Of a DNA stretch of 64,000 nucleotides, positions 49,364 to 60,290 are shown one piece after another. How positions within the stretch are numbered: the first letter of the stretch is position 1; each line of letters opens with the position of its first letter. Both the position numbers and the translations under genes were made by a program. The notes beneath the pieces are model-generated. The model was not told where the DNA came from. It ran no database searches and saw only the letters and a program-made list of their open reading frames with translations. The DNA lies in NCBI GenBank assembly GCA_022496805.1, contig CM040101.1, positions 7,318,501 through 7,382,500 of the forward strand, given 5' to 3'. The DNA comes from Pohlia nutans. Taxonomy: Eukaryota > Streptophyta > Bryopsida > Bryales > Mniaceae.

Positions 49364-50348
49364 CCCCTAAAGGACCATAAGGCCCTGGCTCACGAGGCTT
49401 TTGGAACTAGAACTAGTTTTGAAAAGCTTTTGTTGGTTGTTTGCTTCATTGCTTTTGTTTTTTCAAGTTCCGATGACGAAGTTATTGATTTCGGAGGAAG
49501 TCATATGAGTCTGTGTCTGTCGTGATTGAATTGCACCGAAGTCGCCGGCATTGGACTTTATCGCTTCGAATGCTTGTCACTGAGAAGCTTGCAGCAGTGA
49601 GTCATGTGAATTATGGCTCGGAACCCTAAACCCTGAATTTTGTCCGGTGAGTTTGCGAACGTTCTGATTGCTTTTCACATGGAAAGATTGCGGCCAATTC
49701 GTCTTGAGTAGAGCATCATCATTGTTATCTAAGTTCTTCAAGATCACTGTCTCATCATCATGCAAATTTCTCTATATTTCATTGTATCACCATCATGCAT
49801 ATAGCAGTGAATCGAAGCACCGTCTGGTTACGGTTTGGCACTGTTCCTGCTCATCGCGCTGACACTGTTGAGTCTGTCGGTACCTCAAATGAAATAAGCT
49901 TTTCATTTCTTGAGTGACACGGAGTACTGGCTACCACGATTAGTACTCATGTTAGGGTTATGCGACCACAAGCTCTAAGTAATACTTCACTCTAAAGAAG
50001 GAAGAGTTTGGGGCACTGTTGATGTCACAGGACGGAAGCTGAACGTTCTAGAAGCAAGCCCTGCTTGGCTCCTGAAAATAGGATGCGGAAAAGTAAAAGT
50101 TACTGAGAGCTTTAAAAGACACCAAGTTGTTCACAGAGTTATATTTTTATGTGAATCTGGATGTAAGGGTATATATATATATATATATATTGTTACCCCT
50201 CTATTGATAATAAAACTCTCTCTTGCATAAATAATTGTGTCAACTCAACACAAATTCACGTAACAGTTGTAATTAGTGAGAGTACTAAGTTACGTTATAT
50301 TTCGAGGCTCCAACTCCGCGACAGATTTAAGACTCCAGAAGGAATGCG
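49364..50348 (+). promoter_or_regulatory. Upstream region of the F-box gene
   Basis: It opens with a lone family 4-type terminus (CCCCTAAAGGACCATAAGG). Then follows less AT-rich sequence with no supported reading frame. A (AT)n run lies at 50169-50190. The leader of the F-box gene should lie in the last few hundred bases. No clear TATA element could be fixed. Confidence 0.45.
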
Positions 50349-51572
50349 ATGGAGTCTTCTAAAATACTGCAGGATGGTATGGGCTTTTGGAGCAACGTCC
50401 CAGAGGAGATCACGGCACGCGTGATGTCGCTTTTGCCAGTTCCCGATCTGTGCACATGTCGGTCGGTTTGCAAGGCATGGAAGGAGCTTCTGTGCCGGCC
50501 GGGATTCCTCGATCTCTGTGACAGGAAGGGCCCCTCGTACTTGTTCGTCACGAGTTATTTCAAAACTGGGTCCTCTATTTGGGTCGCCGGTGGCTACCGG
50601 GGCACGATGGGCGTCTTTGACCTAGAACACCGCCGGTGGTGTTCACTCCCGCTCGATAGAATTCTTGTAAATCATACCGATGCGGACGTTCCTCAACTTC
50701 TGGCTATGGACGACGGCCTCATTTGTGAGGTCTCATACTCTTCCGTCAACCAGAGGCACAAAAGATTAGTTATGTTCGACCCCGTTGCGAAGACGACGCG
50801 GGCGCTTCCCGCCATACATGGAGCCGCACTTTCCCGTGGCTGGGGTCGACCTCCTGTAATAGTGACGGTGGTTGAGAATTCCAACTTCAAGGTGTTTCTC
50901 TTGAGTCATCGTTCAGAGAGGCGAATGACAGGCCTTTTTCTATACGAGTCGTCCACTGATGCATGGCAGGATCTGGGAAATCCAATCGAGGAGCTTAAAG
51001 AAGAGTTTCATGAAGAGTTCTCATTATCGGCCGTCTACTTCCACGGCACCTTGTACGGAGCGTACTTGATATATCCGAGAAAATACCTTCTTCTGAGTTA
51101 CAACGTTGAGGAGGGTTTGTGGAAAATTAAACTTGAAGTTGAAGCATGCTATCATGGACATTTTGAGCCCATTGTTTTCGGCAACCGCATGTTTGTGACC
51201 ATGTGGTTGGATGGTTTTACTTACCTGGAGGTCAGAGAGATTTTGGAGAACTCCAGCAAGTCGGTTGTGAGAATCCGGCGTATAGACCTTGACCTGATGT
51301 TTGATGATGAGAATCTTGGATACAACTGGTACGGATTTGCGCTCAATTCGGATTCTGTTGTGTTGTTTTCACGTCGTACAGGAAAATTGGTTACATACAA
51401 CATGACGAGCGGATGCTTTGATGAGTTACCTGCGCATCCATTGAGACAAGCTTCTTCGGAGCTTGATAAAGATGAGAGAGAGAACCATTGTCTCTTGTTT
51501 CATGCGAAGGTTATGAACCTGAGCTTGCAGAACATTTTGAACCCTTCAACACGGTTACCAGCCATTTGTTGA
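50349..51572 (+). CDS. F-box protein with kelch-like C-terminal region
   Basis: A single open exon of 407 codons. Residues ~13-57 form an F-box (WSNVPEEITARVMSLLPVPD, then CRSVCKAWKELLCRPGFLDLC), the SKP1-binding motif of SCF ubiquitin ligases. The remaining 350 residues have the aromatic, glycine-rich beta-strand pattern of plant F-box/kelch-type proteins (VFDLEHRRWCSLPL, LVMFDPVAKTTRALPAI, LFLYESSTDAWQDLG, GTLYGAYLI). It probably recruits an unknown substrate to SCF. Members of this group are typically intronless and about 350-450 aa, which fits. A second frame stays open over the end (51488-51733), so a late frameshift altering the last ~30 residues cannot be excluded. Confidence 0.85.
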   Translation: MESSKILQDGMGFWSNVPEEITARVMSLLPVPDLCTCRSVCKAWKELLCRPGFLDLCDRKGPSYLFVTSYFKTGSSIWVAGGYRGTMGVFDLEHRRWCSLPLDRILVNHTDADVPQLLAMDDGLICEVSYSSVNQRHKRLVMFDPVAKTTRALPAIHGAALSRGWGRPPVIVTVVENSNFKVFLLSHRSERRMTGLFLYESSTDAWQDLGNPIEELKEEFHEEFSLSAVYFHGTLYGAYLIYPRKYLLLSYNVEEGLWKIKLEVEACYHGHFEPIVFGNRMFVTMWLDGFTYLEVREILENSSKSVVRIRRIDLDLMFDDENLGYNWYGFALNSDSVVLFSRRTGKLVTYNMTSGCFDELPAHPLRQASSELDKDERENHCLLFHAKVMNLSLQNILNPSTRLPAIC

Positions 51573-53487
51573 ATGGTATTTACAGTGAATCCAGTTCCAA
51601 GCAAGTATGTCTTTGGATCTTTAGAAACGCAACAATTAAGGAGGTGGGAGGATTAGGACCTCATGCAAGTGATGACAATTGTCTGTATTATGAGCGATTG
51701 ATGGCGACTGGGATCAGTAATGGGAAGGTATAGTAATGATTTGAATATAGGATATTTAGAGGGCCACGACTTACAATTTTTTATTTTTATATTGATTTTT
51801 ATATTTTTATATATTTTTTGGGTCAAATGGAGAATGCGTTAGATAATCGACGAGCCACGGCACCAGTGAGTAGGTTATCATACATAACCAGTTTTTTCAC
51901 TTTTCGATCATAATCCTTGATCTTCATGGTCCAAGATTCTAAAGGCATAGAAAGCAAATTGAAAGGGCGTAGGATAGGAGAGAAGGTTATGAGTTCCAAC
52001 TTGTGATGGTGATGGTGACGGGTTGCCAATGGGATGGAGCCCTGTTCACTTTGAAAAGTCAAGAATTGGTTTGAAAGCATGTAGTGCATTTAAAATTGAT
52101 GAAAACCATACACTTGAAGCTAAAGTTAATTGTTTACCATTTAACATTGAAGAGTTTTGAATGGTTTTTATTATTAGAATAGGATCTTTTGATGTGGGTA
52201 TTGTACCCCATTTTTGAGAAGATTCTAAAATATATATTATACAGACACTATAATTATGTATAGATTATGAATTTTCAATTTTTTGTTTATAAAGTGAATA
52301 AAACCGTAAGTGAACTTTAACTCTTCAATTGTAGTGCGTTATTATATTCACTACACTTATCAGAGAAAGTATTACACGCCAAATCATTTTTTTACTCGTG
52401 ACTCTAAGTTTGAATTAGAAGTATCATTTTTGACTTTAAAACAAAATGGATTAGAATATAGTCATGTCCAATTCTATACCTGATACATTAGAAACATTTT
52501 TTACAAAAAGTTGCAACATGAAATGAAGCATGATGTAAATTCCAATATAGCCATGGATAATTGCACTAAAAAGTGTATTCTAAATATGTACTTGCTAGTA
52601 ACATTTACAAGATTTCACACATAGAAAGCTTCACTGCCAATAGAGTTAACCGAAATGAAGGCCATGGAACCTCCCTTTTCAACCTCCTTCTAACCTCTCT
52701 TTTCAGCTATAGTTGGGTGGAATAGTGTCGTGTCATAACTTGTCCCCTTGTGGGCCATGGGCTTGGAGCTTTGGTAGGAGGTGTGGGAGTCATTACGAGG
52801 TGTGGAGAATAATGGCAGTGGCTTGCTTTAGATTGTCTCCCAACTCATCGTGAACTAGTTTTTGGTCTATTTATATTTCCATATGAGTTCAAGAGGAGTT
52901 CAAGAGGAGTTTGCTAAAACTTTCCTCTTTGAGCTGACTTTTCGGTTAACTCTAATAATTTCCCTTATTCTACTATGTATTGAACCCACATAACAAGTTT
53001 GTAATAAAACATATAAAAACATAGCAAGTTGACAAATCATACTTTTCCACATCACATTCGTAACCCACAAAGTAGTCTAAGTTAGCACCCAAATAATTAA
53101 ATTATTCGCCAGAACCTGCTATTTGGGTACAATACTGCTTGCACTGGATACATTACTGAAACGTTTGTTTGCATAACAGTCCATCAATGTTAGTACAATC
53201 TCAACTGCAAGTAAAGAAAAAAAAAAAAAAAATTACAGGGAATTTGATTACAAAGTTGAATTGGCCAGCTCAGCGCTCAGGGTCCTAAAACGTCAGTAAC
53301 AGATTTGAAAGAAGCATCATGTCAAATCCGCTTTTCGTAGCATATCAAATTTCAAGCTAGTCATATCTGTTGAACCCTAGGTAGACCAATTCCTGAAGGC
53401 AAAGGTCAGAAAAGAAAAAGACAAAAAGAAGAAAAAGAAAATCTATTGTAAGGAAATCTAAGCCTCTTTATGACAAAACTGCCTCTG
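51573..53487. other. AT-rich spacer
   Basis: It contains the F-box 3' UTR and, on the right, the TRM10 3' UTR. An open frame at 51823-52089 (minus) has no known domain. There is an A-run at 53215-53233. Nothing else is recognised. Confidence 0.5.
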
Positions 53488-56400
53488 TCAAGTCTTGACA
53501 CTGGATTGTGAAAAACTGGCCGGTTGTGACTCAACGTTGCTGGTATCTCTGGAGAGCTCAACAGGCATGGGATCGTCTCCCACTTCCGACATGGCATCCA
53601 TGTTGAAGTCTCCTCTCTGTGATGAAGTCTGGTCTGAGTCATACCGGGTTTGCTTTGCCCGGCCCTCTCGCGGCTCCGTGGGACCTCTTTTCCGTGGCGG
53701 AATTGCCTGGAGCATGGCCTTGCCCCAGTCTCCTAATTCCATGTATTGCAGCAAAATGTCAACCACCTGATTCACCGTGAGCACCTGCAACATACGCAGA
53801 ACTCGTATCAATTTAGTCTACCCTCCATAATATGACAATATAACTATTGTTTAAAGCAATATACAAGTGGCATCCAAACACGTGACTTGAAAGACATGAG
53901 ATTCTATCATAGTCAAAGATGCTTCCATGAGATACACTCTACATGTATACTCATGGTCCCTTTCCTGTGGGTTGAAAATCCAACCATTTGCAATGCACTT
54001 GAAGTGCCATCTAAACGCATGATTTGTAAGAAATGAGAAACCATGTTCTATCAGTCAAAATTGCTTCCATGAAATACACTACATATGCAATACAGATTGT
54101 CCTTTTCCCATGGGTTGAAAAGCCAACCATTTACCATGCACTTGTGGTACCACCTAAACATGTGATTTGTAAGAAATGAGATTCTTCTAGCTTCCATGAA
54201 ATAGTCATGGTTCAAAGTAGTCTAGGCTCACGGATGAAAATTTACTGCTACAATTCATAACTCATTCATACTGTGTACCCAAATAATACATATTTTAGTG
54301 TCCATATCCTCTCAAACATGGATTCAAGACCCAAACCAAAAAACTCAATATAAGAAATAATGGAAACCAGCCAAAACAGCTGAAAGCCACCAGAAAGAGT
54401 TTCCTACCTTACACAAGAGGAGGGGGGAAAAAAAAAAAAAAAAAAAACTCTGAAGAATATGAAAGGAATAATGCTTTACCTGCGAGCTGAGCATTTTCAT
54501 GTGCTCTGCAATGGGAAGTTTTGCAGTAGCAATGCCTTGACGAGCGGCTTTCTCGGCAGTGATCCCTTTCTCCCGATTGCGGTCCACCAATCCACCAACA
54601 ATATAGATCTTGGAAGCGTCTAGAGACTGCAAAACTGTTTCGGAATCAGCTGTCAAGTACACCAGATCCTGTTTCCGATCCTCAAACACTTCGATGTACG
54701 ATTTCTCCTCTTTGTGCAGAAGCCAATTATTGAACCCCGAATGCCTTTCCAGCTGTTTCCGGATATCGCCATTGCAGCCTGTTAATGACAGACGAGACGG
54801 TACTCCTGCCTTCCCATTCGCAGCATAGCAGTACATCACCTGCACCAAAACCTCCACAGACTGAGCAGATAGCACTACAAAGCATTTCAATAATTCAGAT
54901 GAGACCAAAATTTATCAGTGAAGAACATTGCATGGTTTGGTCAAAATAGAAAGAAATTTGAACAAAGGAAAGTCCACAGATGGCCTACTCAAAACTGCTG
55001 AAAAAGACATGAAGCCCAACTGGGGATTCTTGGTCCTTTAGGAGTTAAGTCGAGTTATTTCCATACATGTCAAGCTTCACCAACGATTCATTTCAAATCG
55101 ACCATTGCTATTCTAAAACATCATCCTAAGATTAAAGTCCCCAACAAATAGATTGCTCTAGACTTCATCCGATCAATAATGAAAAATGTGAACCACTCTT
55201 CTCGTGTACGAAATACATCCAAATACTATATCCACATCCACATCTACATCCAAAGGATGAAATTCGAACCGATAACACGGACAAAATCCACCAACCACAA
55301 TGATGGACCAAAAAAGGCATATTCATTCTGGAAAGGTCGTGCACATGGTTTTCGAACTATCTACTTTTCCAAATGTCATCAGAAGAGGAAACACGTGATG
55401 CCTTTTCTGAGTAGATATTTTGAGCCACTACCCTCCAAAAACGCTAGAATCTGCAAGAGGGCAAATAGGGAGAGCATTCCATAACCCCTAAAGAACCAAG
55501 GATTCATGGTTTTAAATTGACAAATTCAGTTGATAATATTGTGAAAATTATAATTCGAATTTTATATCATTCGAACATTGCAAGCGTTAATCAAAACAGG
55601 AATAAATTTGAACAAAAGGAACTCCACTTAGAATCACCTCAACAATGCTAAAAACAACATGAGGTCCAATTTGGGCTTTTTTGAGAGTGCATGCACTGAC
55701 GAACCTGTTGAACCAAGCTGGAGATCTCGTTTTGTTTCATCTTTTCGCCGAACTCAAGGTCGATGACAATGTTCTGTCCTTGGGTCATGGCCTGGGCCAG
55801 CTTCTCCTTTCGTCCCTTCAGTTCTTCTTTGCGTTGGGCCCTCACTCCCATTTTCTCCTCAACGGCTTTCTTGATCTCGTCCTCCGAGAGGTTGGCCAGC
55901 TTCTCCTGCCACTCGCGGCGCTTCCGGGCGGTCTCTTGATGCCGGGCCTCTTTCTCCTGCGCTCGCTTCTGCTGCTTGGCCTGCTTGTACCGCTCCTGCT
56001 TGGCCAGCACCTTCTGCGCGTTTTTGGAGAGCCCCTTGGCTTCTTCTGGCAAGGGTGGCTTCTGCCCGTCCACATTGCCAGACAACGCAGGGTGCTGCTC
56101 CCCGGCTGCCGCTTTCGGTCCATTCGCTTCATTACTCTCCTCCTCCACTTGGCCATTTTTCTCTCCATTTTCCGAGACCTCCACATACGACTCTTCCTTT
56201 GGATACTTGGTTTCTGCTGATGGACCTGGTTCACCATACCCACTCTAAACGATTTCAAAAACATAAATACCAACGTGCAGCAATTTCAGTGATGACAACT
56301 CCCAATTTAACCCCCAAAGGACCAAGGATTCATGGTTTTAAAATGACAAATTCAATTGATTATATTGTGTAAAATAGAATTCAGATGAGACTGAATTTTA

Positions 56401-59400
56401 TATCACTGGAATCAGTGAAGAACAGTGCATATGTTGGTAAAAAAAACAAACAAATCTGAACAAAAGGAAGTCCAATAGAAACCTACTCAAAACTACTTAA
56501 AAAGACATGAGGTCTAATTTGGGCTTTTTGGTACTTTAGCGGTTAACCCATCAGTGCCCAAACTAAAAAGAGAAAATCCACTTTGGGAAGCTAATATCTT
56601 TCTTTCTATCAATCTACTTCAAACAAATAAATTCCAATGATGACAATTACTAAACCCCTCCATGCCCAAACATTATATATTTATTTCACAGACAAATATT
56701 TATTAAATGCGGCAAGGGCAAATCCCCTAAAAAGTTGAATTCTAAAATTAAAAAGGGCCCAGCAACTTTTTCGGCCACTAAACAAGAAAGTAACGGAGGG
56801 TGGCCAATTTGTACACGTCAGCCTGGCAACAACATCAGCATCTGGTCATTTTGATTCCCCGAAAAAGTAGTCAGTGGGAAAATTTCCCCGAAAAAATAGC
56901 CAGTGAATCAGGCTCAGACACGTACACTAGTGTACTCTGTGCAGTACACTAAAACAAATTACTGACATTCAAAAGCCCAGGGCTTCGTTCAGGCCAGACT
57001 ACACAAAAGCTGGCCCCTATTTTGTGCATGGTGATGAGAAATATCCTGCTCCCACAAAATTTACAAAAATAGAAAAACCATATCTGAACGAAGCCTTAGA
57101 CCATTCAAAGCCCAATTCTGAAGGTACCGATAAAGACTGAATTGCCTCACAAAAGAGCCATAAATACACTTCATTCTATTTAGTACTGCATTCATTTGCA
57201 AATTTTTATCTAACCTTGCCGGTACAATTTTATCTCAAGTGGTAATTGTATTACAGAGAAATGTGGAAGAAATCTTTGTGTAGGAGACAAACTAGGAGAC
57301 AAACAAGGAATTTTACACCACCTTCTTGGTCTCCTTCTTTCTCTCTAAACTTCCACATTTCTCTCTAATTATATGTCCCTATTAGATAAGATACTACTAG
57401 GTGTTACATGCACCTTTGAGAACTGGAAGCAATGTTCCCACGGGCTTTCTATTTCGGAACAGAGAGAGTAAAAGACTGGTTCTCACACTAAGGCAACAAT
57501 GTTCAGTGAACATCACACTAATCAAGGTTGGATGAGACAGTGTGTACCACGTGGACAGCAGAGTTATCCTCCCAACTTAACCCCTAAACGACCAAGAAGC
57601 CCGAATGGAGCTTCAAGTTGTTTTATTCTTTTTCTTTTTTTTCAGTTTTGAATAAGTTTTCATCTTGTTCAAATTCATTTGCTTTTAGACCGACATATGC
57701 ATTGATTCTAATGATATAAATCTGGTCCCATCTGAATTATATTTTTCAGATTATGATCGATTAAATTTGTCATTTTCAACCATGAATCCGTGGTCCTTTA
57801 GGGGTTAAATTTTTTAACAAACTTGAGCAAATTTCATCAGGTTCTGCACTGAAAATTACGACTTCTTTAGAAACTTTTTGAGTTTAAGGTATGGATTTTT
57901 TCGTACCTGCTTCAACTTTCTCATCGTAACCATAGAGACCAGTGCCATTGGAAGCCTCCCTGCTTTCATAGCCGTCTCGTTGGCCTAAGCTGCTGAACCT
58001 TTCCAGGGGCAAAGATGCTCCCTGCAAAGCTTCCGGTGGAACATCTCCCACACCCCCAACCGCTATCTGCACATTCTCTGCAGGCTCGGCCTCTTCCACT
58101 GCAGGCCGGGTACCCACTTCCGCAGTACTGGCCTCCTCCACATACTGCTCACTGATTTCCGTAATCACAGCGTCCTGTGACTTGGTGGTATGCACATCCC
58201 CGTGTGCATTCGGAGTAACCTGCAATCAAACCCCCAAACCAGCCAATATCAAAACATGCAATGCATTGTAACAAGCTCTGCATTGAACTCCGAGACATAA
58301 CACACCAGCGCAACAAACAGAAAACCCTAATTTCCAAAAGCTGCTGATCTCCGGTTCCCCTTTCGTCAAATATACGACCCTTATCTCTGCAACCCTCATC
58401 GTCAAATATACGAAGGAAGCGCGGTTTTGCTAAGCCTACAAATGTTGCTAACGACACATGTTTACCGATTTTACAGTCCGCAACGATTTCGAGGGTTGAA
58501 GAAAAGGATCGATAGAAAGAGCTCTCAATTTGTATGTCTCAGTCTAATCTGTAACCCTAATTCTTTCAATGCGGAACACTAGAGACGGACGACCCTGATT
58601 CCGGAAGAGTATGAAACTGCGAGGAAACCCTAAAGACAGACTGACCGACCACATTTACCACTTTACGGTTGAAGAAAAGGATCAACAGAAAGGGCTCTCA
58701 ATTTTGAATGTCTTAGTCTAATCTGTAACCCTAGTTCATTCAATGCGCGGAGCTACAGAACCCTAGCGACAGACGATCCTGATTCGGGAAGAGCATGAAA
58801 CTGCGTAAAGACACAGACTGACCACATTTACCAATTTACAGTCCGCGAAAAGAATCGACGGAAAGGGCTCTCAATCTGTATGTCTCACTCTAATCCGTAA
58901 CCCTAATTCTTTCAATGCACGGAGCTACGGAACACTAGAGACGGATGCCGCAAAAGCATAAGGAAACCCTAAGATACAGTTGCAATACTGCACAAACCAT
59001 GTTGCTTTGTATACCCTTCTTTTGCATGATTGATTAACTTACACACTGATTTTCTAAACCTTAATAAACTCGCTGAAATTTTATTATTCCCATAGAAACC
59101 CTGCCACAGGCAGAACGCGTAAAAAAAACTCTGTAATGCCATCGAAAATAATCGAAACTTTCCCTGTAGCATTAACGGTCAAAAAACCAAAAATCAAAAA
59201 CCGAACAACATGGTATTCTCCGCGCACAATCGAACTTGGCCAGATTGCACGTTAATCAACCATTCCCGCATCAACTCACGCTTTCCCTAGTCCGAAAACC
59301 TCCCTCATAGCCCTAGAATCGGCTCATGAGAGACCTAAACCCAAAATGCAAAACCCTAAACAGTCCTCCTGACATTTCGATGCTCTCTATACGCTCGGGA

Positions 59401-59572
59401 TTTACCCAACGACGCTGAGTGTGCGAGAACCAGACATTTGCGACCTCCCCGAGTCATCTCAAAACGAAAACAGTGTAGTTCATGAACCTCCTGCAAACAA
59501 AAAAATCTCCTGAAAACAGTGCATGCAAAAGAAATATCACGAAAGTACCTGAGAAGCAATCGACCCGTCCAT
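53488..59572 (-). CDS. TRM10: TRM10-type tRNA (purine-9)-N1-methyltransferase
   Basis: Five exons, 59572-59549 (MDGSIASQ), 58219-57907, 56225-55705, 54839-54480 and 53784-53488, join in frame to 504 aa. The N-terminal ~170 residues are acidic and unique. Residues ~175-255 are a Lys/Arg/Glu coiled region (KNAQKVLAKQERYKQAKQQK ... REWQEKLANLSEDEI). The SPOUT methyltransferase domain follows: IVIDLEFGEKM, VMYCYAANGKA, DLVYLTADSETVL, KIYIVGGLVDRNREKG, LPIAEHMKM, VLTVNQVVDILLQYMELGDW, IPPRKR. TRM10 enzymes methylate N1 of G9 (or A9) in tRNA. The usual plant length is about 350 aa, so this one is extended at the N-terminus. The exon 2/3 junction is the weak point: acceptor 56226 keeps phase with the strong donor at 57906, but a nicer acceptor at 56245 would need a weaker donor. 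Introns 2 and 3 hold TTAA elements. Confidence 0.9.
53868..54210 (-). repeat. Tandem repeat (~135-bp units) in TRM10 intron 4
   Basis: Two and a half units start near 53868, 54004 and 54144. They share GTG.CATC.AAAC.CGTGA, AAGAAATGAGA, GCTTCCATGA.ATACACT.CAT and GGGTTGAAAA.CCAACCATTT. Confidence 0.85.
54889..55048 (+). repeat. Family 4 TTAA element, left-truncated, in TRM10 intron 3
   Basis: It starts at AATTCAGATGAGACC and ends TTGGTCCTTTAGGAGTTAA (TTAA at 55045-55048). The truncated edge is about 50 bp from the exon 4 acceptor (54840). Confidence 0.8.
55491..55683 (+). repeat. Family 4 TTAA element, right-truncated, in TRM10 intron 3
   Basis: It starts ATAACCCCTAAAGAACCAAGG and matches the 56307 copy up to CATGAGGTCCAATTTGGGC, then stops about 20 bp before the exon 3 donor (55704). 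The terminal CCTTTAGGGGTTAA is missing. Confidence 0.8.
56307..56546 (+). repeat. Family 4 TTAA element, full-length (240 bp), in TRM10 intron 2
   Basis: TTAACCCCCAAAGGACCAAGG at the left and TTGGTACTTTAGCGGTTAA at the right, with TTAA at 56307-56310 and 56543-56546. It carries the near-palindrome ATCACTGGAATCAGTGA. Non-coding. Confidence 0.9.
57577..57808 (-). repeat. Family 4 TTAA element, full-length (232 bp), inverted, in TRM10 intron 2
   Basis: TTAACCCCTAAACGACCAAG at the left and TGGTCCTTTAGGGGTTAA at the right, with TTAA on both sides. It is in opposite orientation to the 56307 copy, so the two face each other about 1 kb apart in the same intron. Confidence 0.9.
58450..58980 (-). repeat. 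Three tandem ~170-bp units in TRM10 intron 1
   Basis: Units share ACAGTCCGC, GAAGAAAAGGATC.A.AGAAAG, GCTCTCAAT.TGTATGTCTCA, TCTAATC.GTAACCCTAATTC, TTTCAATGC and CCTGATTC.GGAAGAG. They start near 58470, 58668 and 58840. The array lies in the first intron, where regulatory elements are common. Confidence 0.85.
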
Positions 59573-60290
59573 AGCTGATGACGAAATAACCAAAGAACAA
59601 GGGTGAGTGGGTGGGGTTGAGTTCCGAGCTCTGCAAGAATGTGGGGTTTGGTTTTCGAGCATCCGGACAGGGTGTGTGCCCGCAACCATTCCTCACCACG
59701 AGGTGGAAATGTCCGAGCTGGAGGCTGACGTGCGGGCAGGTGAGAGGCGGAACTCCTGGTACCAGTGCCAGGTGGATCCGGTCGGTGAGGTCGTCAAAGG
59801 AACCTTCTGCACGGCGGCGCGGATGCCTCCAGTGATGTGCCGATGTGTTCCTGCTGCTTCAATTGGCCGTGACGTGTGCCCATTCTGGCCACGCTTTGGA
59901 GGGCAGCTAGTATCTCCACGTTCGCGCTCTGACACAAGAGAGGTTCCAACCAATGGAAATCCCGAAAGCAGCAGCTGCCCTTCGGTTGGCCACCAGGGAA
60001 TTCGTGTGGCTGAGGATTATTGATCACTCCGTCCCGCGTAGTTCCAAAAGCACTCCCCGCCCGACTGATTTGATTGTTCACTCCGTTCCCCCGACCGAAT
60101 TCTTTATTTGATTTCGTATTCTTCTCGCATGCACACAGGCCAGCCCAGGCGTCTCATGATGAGGAGGAGCCATGGAAGATTAAAGAGACCACTGATGCTT
60201 TTGCCCCTTCGCAACTTGTCCTGCTTCAAGCTCCCTCCTCGTGAACGCTAAGGCCGGACCACTCCGAGGTTAGTCGCCGTTCTTGTTGCT
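59573..60290. promoter_or_regulatory. Divergent promoter between TRM10 and the bZIP gene
   Basis: Only 718 bp separate the two start codons, and the segment is much richer in G+C than the surrounding spacers. It must hold both 5' leaders and probably a shared promoter. Open frames of 90-140 codons occur on both strands (for example 59607-60023 plus). They overlap each other, lack domains and are most likely leader sequence. Confidence 0.6.

Noticed and set aside
55681..56220. A 179-codon hydrophobic plus-strand frame resembling a membrane protein
   Set aside because: It is antisense to the Lys/Glu-rich TRM10 exon 3; reversing Lys/Glu/Gln codons yields Leu/Phe-rich peptides.
59607..60023. A 138-codon plus-strand frame between TRM10 and bZIP
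   Set aside because: No recognisable domain; it overlaps opposite-strand frames in a GC-rich divergent promoter, so chance openness is more likely.
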